Origin: JAVBMC01 sp031552845
GTDB lineage: Bacteria > Verrucomicrobiota > Kiritimatiellia > RFP12 > DVOR01
Direction of reading: 5' to 3'
NCBI GenBank assembly: GCA_031552845.1
Contig: JAVBMC010000013.1
Span: 1-11,521 of the forward strand
DNA length: 11,521 nucleotides
Shown here: positions 1 to 7,894 of the stretch, one piece after another
Position numbering within the stretch: the stretch's first letter is position 1
Layout of the letters: each line of letters starts with the position of its first letter
Notes under the pieces: model-generated
What the model was told of the DNA's origin: nothing
Databases searched by the model: none
Seen by the model: only the letters and a program-made list of their open reading frames with translations
Translations under genes and position numbers: made by a program

Positions 1-2
1 GG

Positions 3-161
3 CGGCGGGGGGGGCGGTGTGGGCTCCTGGGATGGGCCGTGTGTGGGTTGGCGTGGGCGGCGGTCGGTTACCAGATTTGGGGGATGGGGTCAAGCGTAAA
101 GGGGTGTTTTTTGCGCGGAGGGGGGTGTTTGTTCTGGTGTCTTGGTGGGGGTGATGTATAA
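3..161 (+). other. Possible 3' end of an upstream gene (frame uncertain)
   Basis: No start is visible, but two plus frames stay open from the window edge. One ends at TAA 159-161 and would encode a hydrophobic stretch (LLGWAVCGLAWAAVGYQIWG) like a membrane helix. The other ends at TGA 152-154 and reads as Gly- and Arg-rich. Either stop lies just ahead of the ATG at 172, which would fit a gene of the same operon running in from the left. The extreme G+T bias keeps frames open by chance, so neither frame can be chosen from the sequence. The stretch also contains an 8-G run at 7-14. Confidence 0.25.
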
Positions 162-171
162 TGGGGGGACT

Positions 172-1593
172 ATGTTTGAGAGGTGTGTAGTTTTGGGGGT
201 GGTGGCTGCGGCTGTGTTGGCGGCGGTGGCGGGGTTGGTGTTTTTGTTTGGGGCGGGGTTGGAGGTGGATGGGGCGTTGCGGGTGGAGGATGTTGAGGGT
301 TCTTTGGCGGAGGGGAGTGGGGTGAGCGCGGAGGTGGATTTGGCGGGGGTGTGGGTGGTGCATTCGAATGTGGTGCCGGGGAGGCGGAAGGGGGAGTGGT
401 CGGGGTTTCGGGGTGGGGATCGGGTGAACATCGCGTCGGGGTTTGGGTGGCGGAGTCCGAGGGTGGCGTGGGTGCGGGAGTTGGGGGATGGGCATGCGGC
501 GGCGTGTGTGTCGGAGGGGCGGGTGTTTGTGTTGGATTATGATGAGGCGCGGGGTGGGGATTGGCTGCGGTGTTTGAGTGTGGATAGCGGGGCGGAGTTG
601 TGGAGTAGGTTTTATGGGGTGCGGACGAAGCGGAATCATGGTATCTCGCGGACGGTGTGTGCGGCGGAGGGTGGGTTTGTGGTGTCGTTGGGGCCGCAGT
701 GTCATGTGTTGTGTGTGAGGGCGGTGGATGGGGAGTTGGTGTGGGGGTTGGATTTGCAGAGGCGGTTTGGGGCGAAGGTGCCGTTGTGGTATGCGGGGCA
801 GTGTCCGTTGATTGTGGAGGGGCGGGTGATTCTGGCGCCGGGGTCGGAGGAGGCGTTGTTGTGTGGGGTGGATTTGGCGTCGGGGGTGGTGGCGTGGGTG
901 GCGAAGGGTGTGGAGGGGATTGGGGCGTCGCATGCGTCGGTGATGGTGTTGGAGGTGGAGGGGGTGCGGCAGTTTGTGTATGCGGGGTTGGGGGGCGTAG
1001 TGGGGGTGTCGGAGAGTGGTGAGGTGTTGTGGGTGAATCGGGAGTTTGTGGCGCAGGCGCAGGCGCCGTCGCCGTGTATCTTGCCGGGGGGGCGGTTTTT
1101 TCTGACGGCGGGGTATGGCGCGGGTGGGGCGTTGTTTGAGGTGGCGCGTGATGGGGAGGGGGCATGGAGTTGTCGGTTGGTGTATCGGGTGGATAAGCGG
1201 GTGTTTGGGAGTGAGCAGCAGACGCCGGTGTTTCGGGATGGGTTGTTGTTTGCAGTGTTGCCTGCGAGCGGTGGGGGCGCGAGGGGGCAGTTTGTGTGTA
1301 TGCGGGCGGAGGATGGGTCGGTGGTGTGGCGGTCGGGCGCGGAGGATAAGTTTGGGCTGGGGCCGTTTGTGGGGATTGGGAGGCATGAGTGGATTTTGGC
1401 GGATGACCGGGGATCGTTGACGTGGGCACGGGGCGATGCGAGGGGGTTTGAACGACTGGCGCGCGTGGAGTTGATGGAGGGGGAGGGGCGCGATGCGTGG
1501 GGACCGATTGCGGTGTTGGAGGATGCGTTTTTGGTGAGGGATAGCACGCGGTTGTTTTGTTTGACGAATAGCGTGGCGGAGGGTGGGTTATGA
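172..1593 (+). CDS. Membrane-anchored PQQ-like beta-propeller repeat protein
   Basis: The product has 473 residues. An N-terminal hydrophobic helix (about residues 5-27) acts as a signal anchor, so the rest should lie outside the cytoplasmic membrane. A WSGFRGG segment (76-82) resembles the W-x-x-F-R-G start of many PQQ-like propellers. Blade signatures of the SGxxxW type follow: CLSVDSGAELW (134-144), VRAVDGELVW (182-191), VDLASGVVAW (233-242), SESGEVLW (280-287) and MRAEDGSVVW (377-386). The family includes BamB and quinoprotein dehydrogenases; no catalytic residues are evident, so an enzyme activity cannot be claimed. ATG 172 is chosen because a G-rich ribosome site (GGGGGG, 163-168) precedes it and the hydrophobic helix follows directly; a TTG at 142 would add ten residues. 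The TGA overlaps the next gene's ATG (ATGA, 1590-1593), indicating translational coupling to the polyferredoxin. Codon use is extreme: GTG, TTG, GGG and GCG dominate and C or A is rare at third positions. Confidence 0.82.
   Translation: MFERCVVLGVVAAAVLAAVAGLVFLFGAGLEVDGALRVEDVEGSLAEGSGVSAEVDLAGVWVVHSNVVPGRRKGEWSGFRGGDRVNIASGFGWRSPRVAWVRELGDGHAAACVSEGRVFVLDYDEARGGDWLRCLSVDSGAELWSRFYGVRTKRNHGISRTVCAAEGGFVVSLGPQCHVLCVRAVDGELVWGLDLQRRFGAKVPLWYAGQCPLIVEGRVILAPGSEEALLCGVDLASGVVAWVAKGVEGIGASHASVMVLEVEGVRQFVYAGLGGVVGVSESGEVLWVNREFVAQAQAPSPCILPGGRFFLTAGYGAGGALFEVARDGEGAWSCRLVYRVDKRVFGSEQQTPVFRDGLLFAVLPASGGGARGQFVCMRAEDGSVVWRSGAEDKFGLGPFVGIGRHEWILADDRGSLTWARGDARGFERLARVELMEGEGRDAWGPIAVLEDAFLVRDSTRLFCLTNSVAEGGL
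390..424 (+). other. Putative G-quadruplex motif inside the beta-propeller gene
   Basis: G runs lie at 390-394, 402-405, 410-413, 415-418 and 422-424, separated by loops of 7, 4, 1 and 3 nt. This satisfies the usual G3+N1-7 rule with one run to spare. The motif is on the coding strand, so it could fold in the non-template strand or in the mRNA. It lies in a region of extreme G excess and may simply be a by-product of that composition; no regulatory role is shown. Confidence 0.5.
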
Positions 1594-2153
1594 GTGAGAG
1601 TATTGGGCGCGGAGCGTGGCTGAAGCTGGCGGCGCGGGTGTTGGGGCTGGGGGCGCTGGGGGGCGTGTTCGGCGGAGTGTTGTGGCGCGGGCGCGCGGGG
1701 GAGCGGTCGGTGTGGCAGATCGATCCGCGGAAGTGTATTCAGTGTGGGCGGTGTGAGTCTGAGTGCGTGGTGAAGCCGTCGGCGGTGAAGTGCGTGCATA
1801 GCTTCGAGATGTGCGGGTATTGTAAGCTGTGCTTTGGGTACTTTCAGCCGGATGCGAAGGCGCTGTCGGAGGCGGCGGAGAATCAGCTGTGTCCGACGGG
1901 GGCGATCAAGCGGCGGTTTGTGGAGGCGCCGTATTTTGAGTATACGATTGATGAGGGGCTGTGCACGGGCTGCGCGAAGTGTGTGAAGAGCTGCGGGGAT
2001 TTTGGGAATGGTTCGCTGTTCTTGCAGATCCGGCAGGATGCGTGCAAGCGATGTAACGCGTGCAGGATTGCGGAGCGGTGTCCGTCGGGGGCGATCAAGC
2101 GGGTGCCGGCGCGGAGGGCGTATTTGTCGAAGGTTGAAGAGAGTGCAGGTTAA
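1590..2153 (+). CDS. Membrane-tethered polyferredoxin, four predicted [4Fe-4S] clusters
   Basis: The product has 187 residues. An N-terminal hydrophobic segment (about 15-31) is a membrane anchor or signal; there is no twin arginine in it. The rest is two related ferredoxin-like halves. The first has Cys 49/52/55/59 and 75/78/81, closing with CPTGAIKR at 101. The second has Cys 125/128/131/135 and 152/155/158, closing with CPSGAIKR at 164. By the normal crossed pattern of 2[4Fe-4S] ferredoxins, 16 of its 17 cysteines would bind four clusters, leaving Cys68 spare. It should therefore carry electrons along the membrane; the partners are unknown. The start is supported by GGAGGG (1578-1583) six nt before the ATG, which overlaps the propeller gene's stop. 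The coupling suggests both proteins serve one redox complex. Related arrangements occur in iron-sulfur subunits of NapG/NrfC or Rnf type, but no specific subunit can be assigned. Confidence 0.85.
   Translation: MSESIGRGAWLKLAARVLGLGALGGVFGGVLWRGRAGERSVWQIDPRKCIQCGRCESECVVKPSAVKCVHSFEMCGYCKLCFGYFQPDAKALSEAAENQLCPTGAIKRRFVEAPYFEYTIDEGLCTGCAKCVKSCGDFGNGSLFLQIRQDACKRCNACRIAERCPSGAIKRVPARRAYLSKVEESAG
1636..1663 (+). other. Putative G-quadruplex motif at the start of the polyferredoxin gene
   Basis: Four G runs at 1636-1638, 1643-1646, 1649-1653 and 1658-1663 are separated by loops of 4, 2 and 4 nt. The motif falls in the Gly- and Leu-rich codons of the membrane segment, about 45 nt inside the gene on the coding strand. 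If it folded in the mRNA it could slow early elongation. It may equally be a by-product of the local G excess. Confidence 0.5.
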
Positions 2154-2162
2154 AGGAGTGCT

Positions 2163-3572
2163 ATGAGGCAGTTTATTCATGATGACTTTTTGCTGACGAC
2201 GCCGGGAGCGTTGGAGCTGTATCACAACTATGCGGCGACGGTGCCGATTTTGGATTTTCACTGTCACTTGCCGCCGCAGGAGGTGGCGCAGGATAAACGC
2301 TGGGCGAACTTGACGGAGGTGTGGCTGGGCGGCGATCATTATAAGTGGCGCGCGATGCGCTCGAATGGCGTGGAGGAGCGCTTCATCACCGGCGATGCCA
2401 CGGCGCGCGAGAAGTTCGATAAGTTCGCCGAGACGATGCCGTATCTGCTGCGTAACCCGATGTATGATTGGTCGCACTTGGAGCTGGCGCGTTACTTTGG
2501 CATGACGGATTTGCTGTCGCCGAAGTCAGCGGATAGGGTTTGGGAGCGGACGCAGGAGGCGATGGCTCAGCCGGAGTTCTCCGCGCGGGGGCTGATGGTG
2601 CGCAGCGGCGTGAAGCTGGTGTGTACGACCGATGACCCTGTGGATGATTTGGCGCATCACCTTGCGGTGCGTGCGGAGGGATTTGAGGTGAAGATGCTGC
2701 CGACGTGGCGTCCGGATAAGGCGCTGGCGGTCGAGCGTACGGAGTTCTGGAATGCGTGGGTGGATAAGCTTGAGGCCGCAACAGGGATGAACATCACGAC
2801 GTATGATGACTTCCTTTCGGCGTTGCAGATGCGGCATGACTTCTTTGCGGCGGCAGGGTGTGTGATGTCGGATTACGGCTTGACGCAGGTCGAGGCGGAG
2901 GATTATACGGAGTCGGAAGTGCGTGCGATCTTCCTGAGGGCACGCGGTGAGCGCGTCGCACCGGCGACATGTGATGCGGCAAAGTTCCGCTCGGCAATGC
3001 TGTATGTGTTTGGCAGGATGGATGCGGCGAGCGGCTGGGCTTGGCAGATTCATTATGGCGTGCTGCGTAATAACAACTCGCGGCTGTTTGCACAGCTGGG
3101 GCCGGATGTGGGGTGCGACTCGGTTGGCGACTTCCGCAGCGCGGCGGCGATGGCGAAGCTGTTCGACCGCTTGGATGCAGAGGATGCTCTGCCGAAGACG
3201 GTCATCTATCCCATCAACCCGTGCGACAATGAGGTGGTCGCGACGATGCTGGGGAACTTCCAACGCGGGCCGACTGTGGCCAAGATGCAGTTCGGCAGCG
3301 GGTGGTGGTTCAACGACCAGCGCGACGGGATGCTGCGGCAGATGGAGGCGTTGTCGCAGTTGGGACTGCTGTCGCGCTTTGTCGGAATGCTGACGGATAG
3401 CCGGTCGTTTTTGAGCTACACGCGGCATGAGTATTTTAGAAGGATTCTGTGCGCGCGCCTCGGGCAGGATATGGCCGATGGCATCATCCCCAACGATATC
3501 GATTGGACGGGGCAAGTGGTGCGGGATATTTGTTTTAACAACGCCAACCGTTACTTCGGGTTTGGCTTCTAA
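2163..3572 (+). CDS. uxaC: Uronate (glucuronate/galacturonate) isomerase
   Basis: The product has 469 residues, the usual length for UxaC, an amidohydrolase-superfamily enzyme. The family interconverts D-glucuronate with D-fructuronate and D-galacturonate with D-tagaturonate, the first cytoplasmic step of uronate catabolism. Family signatures are clear: the metal-binding H-x-H (His33 and His35 in DFHCHLPP), DHYKWRAMR at 58-66, CTTDDP at 154-159 and, near the C-terminus, LTDSRSFLSYTRHEYFRR from residue 410. The start has a strong ribosome site (AAAGGAG, 2152-2158), which overlaps the polyferredoxin's stop codon. The gene ends 10 nt before rdgC. No uxaB, uxuA, uxuB or kdgK lies within the window, so the rest of the pathway must be elsewhere; here the gene sits among unrelated functions. 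Its early codons share the G+T-rich style of the genes to its left, and usage becomes more balanced after about 2340. Confidence 0.96.
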   Translation: MRQFIHDDFLLTTPGALELYHNYAATVPILDFHCHLPPQEVAQDKRWANLTEVWLGGDHYKWRAMRSNGVEERFITGDATAREKFDKFAETMPYLLRNPMYDWSHLELARYFGMTDLLSPKSADRVWERTQEAMAQPEFSARGLMVRSGVKLVCTTDDPVDDLAHHLAVRAEGFEVKMLPTWRPDKALAVERTEFWNAWVDKLEAATGMNITTYDDFLSALQMRHDFFAAAGCVMSDYGLTQVEAEDYTESEVRAIFLRARGERVAPATCDAAKFRSAMLYVFGRMDAASGWAWQIHYGVLRNNNSRLFAQLGPDVGCDSVGDFRSAAAMAKLFDRLDAEDALPKTVIYPINPCDNEVVATMLGNFQRGPTVAKMQFGSGWWFNDQRDGMLRQMEALSQLGLLSRFVGMLTDSRSFLSYTRHEYFRRILCARLGQDMADGIIPNDIDWTGQVVRDICFNNANRYFGFGF

Positions 3573-3582
3573 TGGAGTAAGT

Positions 3583-4683
3583 ATGGGCTTTGATTCGGGT
3601 GCAGTGGCGTTCCGTTTGTTTTACTTGAGCGAGTCGTATGATTCGTCGATCGTGGAGGCATTTGCGCGACATGCCGCGCCGCCGATTACGTCACTGGACC
3701 GCGACCCGATTACAGGGTGGGTCACGGGCAAGCATTTGCTCGACAGGACGATCACGGAAGAGTCGTGCGTGTTCGGGCCATATGTCTCGGTGCAGTTGAT
3801 GAAGGCGGAGAAGAAGATTCCCAACTCGCTCCTGCGGGCGTATGTCAAGCTGGAGGAGGAGGTCGAGAAGAAGGCGCGTAATGTGGCCGAGCTGCCGCGT
3901 GCGGTGAAGTCCGAAATCCGCGAGCATATCATCGCGCAGTTCCTCCCGCAGATGCCGCCGACGTTGACGGGAATTCCGGTGATGACCGACCTGCGCAATC
4001 AGATCGTGCTGGCAAGTGCGATGTCGGACAAGCAGCATGATGCGTTCTGCGTGAACTACCGCACGACGGTCGGCGAGTTGCCTGTGGCGGTGACGCCGGA
4101 ATCGGCGGCGGCGAAACGCAAGCGCATCAATCCGATTGATTTGGACCCCGTGCGGTTTACGCCGGATGAAACGGTGGAGCTCGTTCCGGAGTCGGCGTTG
4201 GGGATGGACTTTCTGACGTGGTTGTGGTTCTATTGGGAGAAAGAGGGCGGCGTGTTTCAGGCCGATGGCTTTGAGCATGGCTTGATGCTCGAAGGGCCGC
4301 TGTACTTCTTCCGCGAGGGCGAGGGCGCGCATGAGGTCGTGCTGCGCAACGGCGTGCCGATGAACAGCAAAGAGGCCGGTGTGGCGCTGCTCTGCGGCAA
4401 GAAGCTGCGCCGCGCTAAGATTACCCTCACGCGCGGGGATTGGGTGGTCAGTGCGAATGTGGATGATAGTTTTGCATTCCGCGCCGTCAAGTTGCCGAAG
4501 CCGGAGAGCGAGGATGCGTACGGCAAGTTCCAAGAGCGCATGATGTTCATTGAGATGTTCTGGACGGCATGGCTGGCGCTCTATGACAAGTTCCTCGATA
4601 CCCGCTGCGACAGCAAGGCTTGGCCGAAGACGGTGAGCAAGATGGGCCAGTGGATACTCGAACGCGCACGGTCGAATGACTGA
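3583..4683 (+). CDS. rdgC: RdgC-type recombination-associated protein
   Basis: The product has 366 residues; E. coli RdgC has about 303. In Proteobacteria RdgC forms a ring around double-stranded DNA and restrains RecA. The similarity is one of layout: an N-terminal strand (GAVAFRLFYL), GWVTGKHLLD at 46-55, then CVFGPYVSVQLMKAEKKIP (62-80), a charged helix with LEEEVEKKAR and AVKSEIREHI, and FLPQMPPT at 120-127. This matches the conserved RdgC run of KILP, a long charged helix and LLPRAF. A strand-rich segment ending VGELPVAV (163-170) parallels the LGSLPVVPL region. FLTWLWFYWEKEGG (210-223) resembles the WLW block of longer RdgC-like proteins outside the gamma-proteobacteria. ATG 3583 follows GGAG (3574-3577) by 5 nt and sits 10 nt after uxaC; an in-frame ATG at 3427 lies deep inside uxaC and is unlikely. 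The last 8 nt overlap mfd. The family call is fairly sure, but the RecA-restraining role is inferred. Confidence 0.78.
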   Translation: MGFDSGAVAFRLFYLSESYDSSIVEAFARHAAPPITSLDRDPITGWVTGKHLLDRTITEESCVFGPYVSVQLMKAEKKIPNSLLRAYVKLEEEVEKKARNVAELPRAVKSEIREHIIAQFLPQMPPTLTGIPVMTDLRNQIVLASAMSDKQHDAFCVNYRTTVGELPVAVTPESAAAKRKRINPIDLDPVRFTPDETVELVPESALGMDFLTWLWFYWEKEGGVFQADGFEHGLMLEGPLYFFREGEGAHEVVLRNGVPMNSKEAGVALLCGKKLRRAKITLTRGDWVVSANVDDSFAFRAVKLPKPESEDAYGKFQERMMFIEMFWTAWLALYDKFLDTRCDSKAWPKTVSKMGQWILERARSND

Positions 4684-7600
4684 ACTCGCGGCGATAGCGC
4701 GGCAGTTTGACGCGGCATTTGCGGCGGCTCTCCCGAAGCGGGCTGAGCGCTTCGCTGCGCCGTATCTGCCGGGAGCTTCGGCGGCGCTGTTTGCATTGTC
4801 GGTGGCTGAGCGCACGCGGTTGGCCTTGGTGGTGCTGAATGCGTCGGCTGACCCAGAGCGTTTGCTGTGCGACTTAGAAGCCTTTGCAGGTAAAGATGTA
4901 AACCTGCTCCACTTGCCGCTGCCATTAAAAGGTGATGCCGAGACGCAGGGCTTGCGGGTGGGAGTCATCCGTTCGCTGATGCAGCGGAAGCCCAACGCGC
5001 CGACCGTGCTAGTGGTGCCGCTGGCGGCGTTGTGCGTGCCGGTGCCTGAACCGGACGCTGTCGAGGCGGCTGTGCTGCAATTCAAACCCGGCAAACCTTT
5101 GCCTGTTGCATCCTTGGCGGTGTTATTGGAGCAGCTGACCGCGTGGGGCTATTCGCGCACGATTGATATTGAAGCTCCTGCACAGGTGGCGGTGCGCGGG
5201 GGGATTGTTGACATCTGGAAGCCGGGCGATGAACAGCCGGTGCGCTTGGAGTTGTTTGGCGACGAGGTAGAATCATTACGGCGTTTCGACCCGGCAACGC
5301 AGCGCTCATCAGGCAAGCTGGATGAGTTGACGCTGGTGCCGTGCACTGATGGCGCATTGCCGTTGGTGCAGTTGGCGGATGTGCTGCCGCGCGGGGCGGG
5401 GATTGTCTGGCTGAATCACACGGAGTTGCAGGAGCAGACTGAGTTATTGCATTTGGAGTCGCGCACGTTGCCGAATTGGACGTCGTTGCTGAAGCGCTTC
5501 CGCAGTGCCGCGCCGGCGTTGGAGTTCTTTAGCGGCGAACCGCCCTATACTGGCTTGCCGGACTTTCCATTGGAGGTGGCGCCATTCCCGGGTGTAGTTG
5601 ATGATGGCGCGGCAGTGCATCATCCGGAGCTGCTCGTGCGGCAACGGCGGAGTATTCTGGAAAACTTGGCGGCACGCACGTCGGAGTTTCCAACTGTAAT
5701 GTGCGCCGACACACCGGGGACGCTGGAGCTATTGGAGCGTGAAGCACCTGCGGGGTCGGCGTTGTGCTTTGTTCTGCAACCGCTGTCGGGTGGCTTCGTC
5801 ATGCCGACGGCAGTGGTGGCCGCGCAGCCTGATCTGTACGCCGTGCGCAAGCAGAACCTGCATCGGCCGGTCACTGTCGCACGTCAAGGCGTGCGGGTAG
5901 AGCAGTTGAATGAACTCTCGCCGGGTGATTTGGTGGTGCATGTTGACCATGGTATCGGGCGGTTCATCGGCTCGACGGAGATTGAAGTCAACGGCGTGCG
6001 CTCGGAGGTCTTCAGCATTGAATATGCTGAAGGCGCGAAGCTACATGTGCCGGTATCGCAAGCGAATTTAATCAGCCGCTATGTCGGCGTTGGCGGCGGG
6101 CGTGCCACCAAGCTGCACAAGCTGGGCGGGGCGCGCTGGACTAAGGAAAAGGCAACTGCCGAGCGGGCAGTGCAGGATTTGGCGGCGTCGCTGTTGGAGA
6201 CGCAGGCGCGGCGGAATGTGTTGAAGGGGTTTGCGTTTGATGTGAACCCAACGTGGCTGCATGAGTTTGAGTCCGCCTTTCCGTATCAAGAGACGCCGGA
6301 TCAGGTGCGGGTGATTGCCGAGGTCAAAGAAGATATGGCATCCACGCGGCCGATGGACCGGTTGATCTGCGGTGACGCGGGTTACGGCAAGACGGAAATT
6401 GCCATGCGTGCGGCGTTTGTGGCTGTGATGAATCAGAAGCAGGTGGCGGTCTTGGTGCCGACGACTATTCTGTGCGAGCAGCATTACGAAACCTTCTGCG
6501 AGCGTATGGCGGCCTATCCGATCCGCATTGCCGCAGTCAGCCGCTTCCGTTCGCCCGCGACACGGCGGCAGATTTTGGAAGATGCGGCGGCGGGACAGAT
6601 TGATATCGTCATCGGCACGCATGCACTGCTGCAGGAGCAGGTGAGTTTCAAGGACTTGGGCTTGCTGGTCATTGATGAGGAACAGCGTTTCGGGGTAGGG
6701 CACAAGGAACGCCTGAAACAGATGCGGGGACTGGTGGATGTGCTGACGCTTTCAGCCACGCCGATTCCGCGTACGCTCTATATGAGCATGACGGCGGCGC
6801 GGGATATGAGCCTGTTGCAGACGCCGCCACGTGAACGCCAAGCGATTGACACTAAGGTTGTGCGTGACTCGGATACGACATTGCGCACGGCGATTCTGCA
6901 GGAGATAAACCGCAACGGGCAGGTCTACTTCCTCTATAACCGCGTGCTAACCATTCGGCGGATGTTGGAGCGATTGACGAAGCTGGTGCCGGAAGCGAAA
7001 ATCGGCGTGGCGCACGGACAGATGGCTTCACGTGAGCTTGAGGATGTGATGTTACGGTTTGAGCGCGGCGAAATCAATGTGCTGTTGTGTACGACGATTG
7101 TCGAGAACGGCTTGGATATTCCACACGCCAATACGATTATCGTACACCGTGCTGACCGATTCGGCATATCGGACTTGTATCAACTGCGCGGGCGGGTGGG
7201 GCGCTCGATGGTCAAGGCGTTTGCCTGGCTGCTGCTGCCTGATCATGGCTATATGGACGAAGAGGCGCGGCGGCGGATTCAGGCGTTGCGCAAGCACAGC
7301 GGGCCCGGTGCGGGGTTCAATTTGGCGTTGCGTGATTTGGAGATCCGTGGAGCGGGTAATCTTCTGGGGCATGCGCAGAGCGGACACATCGCGGCGGTTG
7401 GTTTTGGTCTCTACTGCCAACTACTCAAGCGGACTGTTGCGCGGATGAAGGGCGAACCACCGCCATTGCTGGTGGATGTAACGCTGCAGCTGGACTTTGT
7501 GGATCTCTCGCCGGGACTGTTTGATGATGAGTTCTCAGCGTGCATTCCCTACGAGTTTATTGATGACGATGCGCATCGGATGCGCCTGCACAGGCGGTGC

Positions 7601-7894
7601 GCCGAGGCGACGAGTGAAGAGGAGGTCGATGCACTGCGGGCAGAGATCGCCGATGTGTATGGCAAGCTACCAGAGGCGGTAAATCGTTTGTTACAGCTGT
7701 GCCGCTTGCGGATTCGTGCCGCACGAAAACAAATCATGCGCGTGGAGGTGAAGGGAATGCGGGCGCAGTTCTTTCATGCCAAGACACGTGCGCCGATACT
7801 CATCCGTGGCAATCCGCCGCATGTTTCCGGCAAGACGCCCGACCAGAAGATACGGGCGCTTCTACACCTGTTGGAGCATGAGCTGTCGTATTAA
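4676..7894 (+). CDS. mfd: Transcription-repair coupling factor Mfd
   Basis: The product has 1072 residues (E. coli about 1148). Mfd pushes or removes stalled RNA polymerase and recruits UvrA for nucleotide-excision repair. Domains in order: a UvrB-like N-terminal module (about 1-330) with PGASAALFAL near residue 32 and VAVRGGIVDIWKPGDE; the CarD-like RNA-polymerase-interacting domain from about 410, opening SPGDLVVHVDHGIGRF; and a RecG-type SF2 translocase. The translocase motifs are Walker A GDAGYGKTE (566-574), DEEQ (667-670), LSATPIPRTL (692-701) and QLRGRVGR (836-843). A C-terminal TRCF domain includes PYEFIDDD. All translocase motifs are intact. The N-terminal half is somewhat shorter than in E. 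coli but includes all expected modules. No ribosome site precedes ATG 4676; the ATGACTGA overlap with rdgC suggests that translation depends on ribosomes finishing rdgC. The 3' end overlaps the convergent minus-strand gene by 4 nt. Confidence 0.97.
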   Translation: MTELAAIARQFDAAFAAALPKRAERFAAPYLPGASAALFALSVAERTRLALVVLNASADPERLLCDLEAFAGKDVNLLHLPLPLKGDAETQGLRVGVIRSLMQRKPNAPTVLVVPLAALCVPVPEPDAVEAAVLQFKPGKPLPVASLAVLLEQLTAWGYSRTIDIEAPAQVAVRGGIVDIWKPGDEQPVRLELFGDEVESLRRFDPATQRSSGKLDELTLVPCTDGALPLVQLADVLPRGAGIVWLNHTELQEQTELLHLESRTLPNWTSLLKRFRSAAPALEFFSGEPPYTGLPDFPLEVAPFPGVVDDGAAVHHPELLVRQRRSILENLAARTSEFPTVMCADTPGTLELLEREAPAGSALCFVLQPLSGGFVMPTAVVAAQPDLYAVRKQNLHRPVTVARQGVRVEQLNELSPGDLVVHVDHGIGRFIGSTEIEVNGVRSEVFSIEYAEGAKLHVPVSQANLISRYVGVGGGRATKLHKLGGARWTKEKATAERAVQDLAASLLETQARRNVLKGFAFDVNPTWLHEFESAFPYQETPDQVRVIAEVKEDMASTRPMDRLICGDAGYGKTEIAMRAAFVAVMNQKQVAVLVPTTILCEQHYETFCERMAAYPIRIAAVSRFRSPATRRQILEDAAAGQIDIVIGTHALLQEQVSFKDLGLLVIDEEQRFGVGHKERLKQMRGLVDVLTLSATPIPRTLYMSMTAARDMSLLQTPPRERQAIDTKVVRDSDTTLRTAILQEINRNGQVYFLYNRVLTIRRMLERLTKLVPEAKIGVAHGQMASRELEDVMLRFERGEINVLLCTTIVENGLDIPHANTIIVHRADRFGISDLYQLRGRVGRSMVKAFAWLLLPDHGYMDEEARRRIQALRKHSGPGAGFNLALRDLEIRGAGNLLGHAQSGHIAAVGFGLYCQLLKRTVARMKGEPPPLLVDVTLQLDFVDLSPGLFDDEFSACIPYEFIDDDAHRMRLHRRCAEATSEEEVDALRAEIADVYGKLPEAVNRLLQLCRLRIRAARKQIMRVEVKGMRAQFFHAKTRAPILIRGNPPHVSGKTPDQKIRALLHLLEHELSY

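Noticed and set aside
157..162. TATAAT as the -10 box of a promoter for the beta-propeller gene
   Set aside because: The hexamer is perfect, but no -35 lies at the right distance (TTGTTC at 129-134 is 22 nt away) and transcription would begin within a few nt of the ATG at 172. It may be chance.
142..171. TTG start at 142 for the beta-propeller protein
   Set aside because: It adds ten residues without a better ribosome site, while ATG 172 has a G-rich site and leads directly into the membrane anchor.
170..2477. Long antisense open frames on the minus strand (419 and 591 codons)
   Set aside because: The plus strand has few A and C, so TTA, CTA and TCA are rare and the antisense strand lacks stops. 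The translations are low-complexity Pro/Thr/His/Arg sequence, and the plus-strand genes have clear family motifs.
3427..3582. Upstream in-frame start for the RdgC-type protein
   Set aside because: It would overlap the conserved end of uxaC by about 145 nt. The 52 added residues look like frame-shifted uxaC sequence, and ATG 3583 has a good ribosome site.
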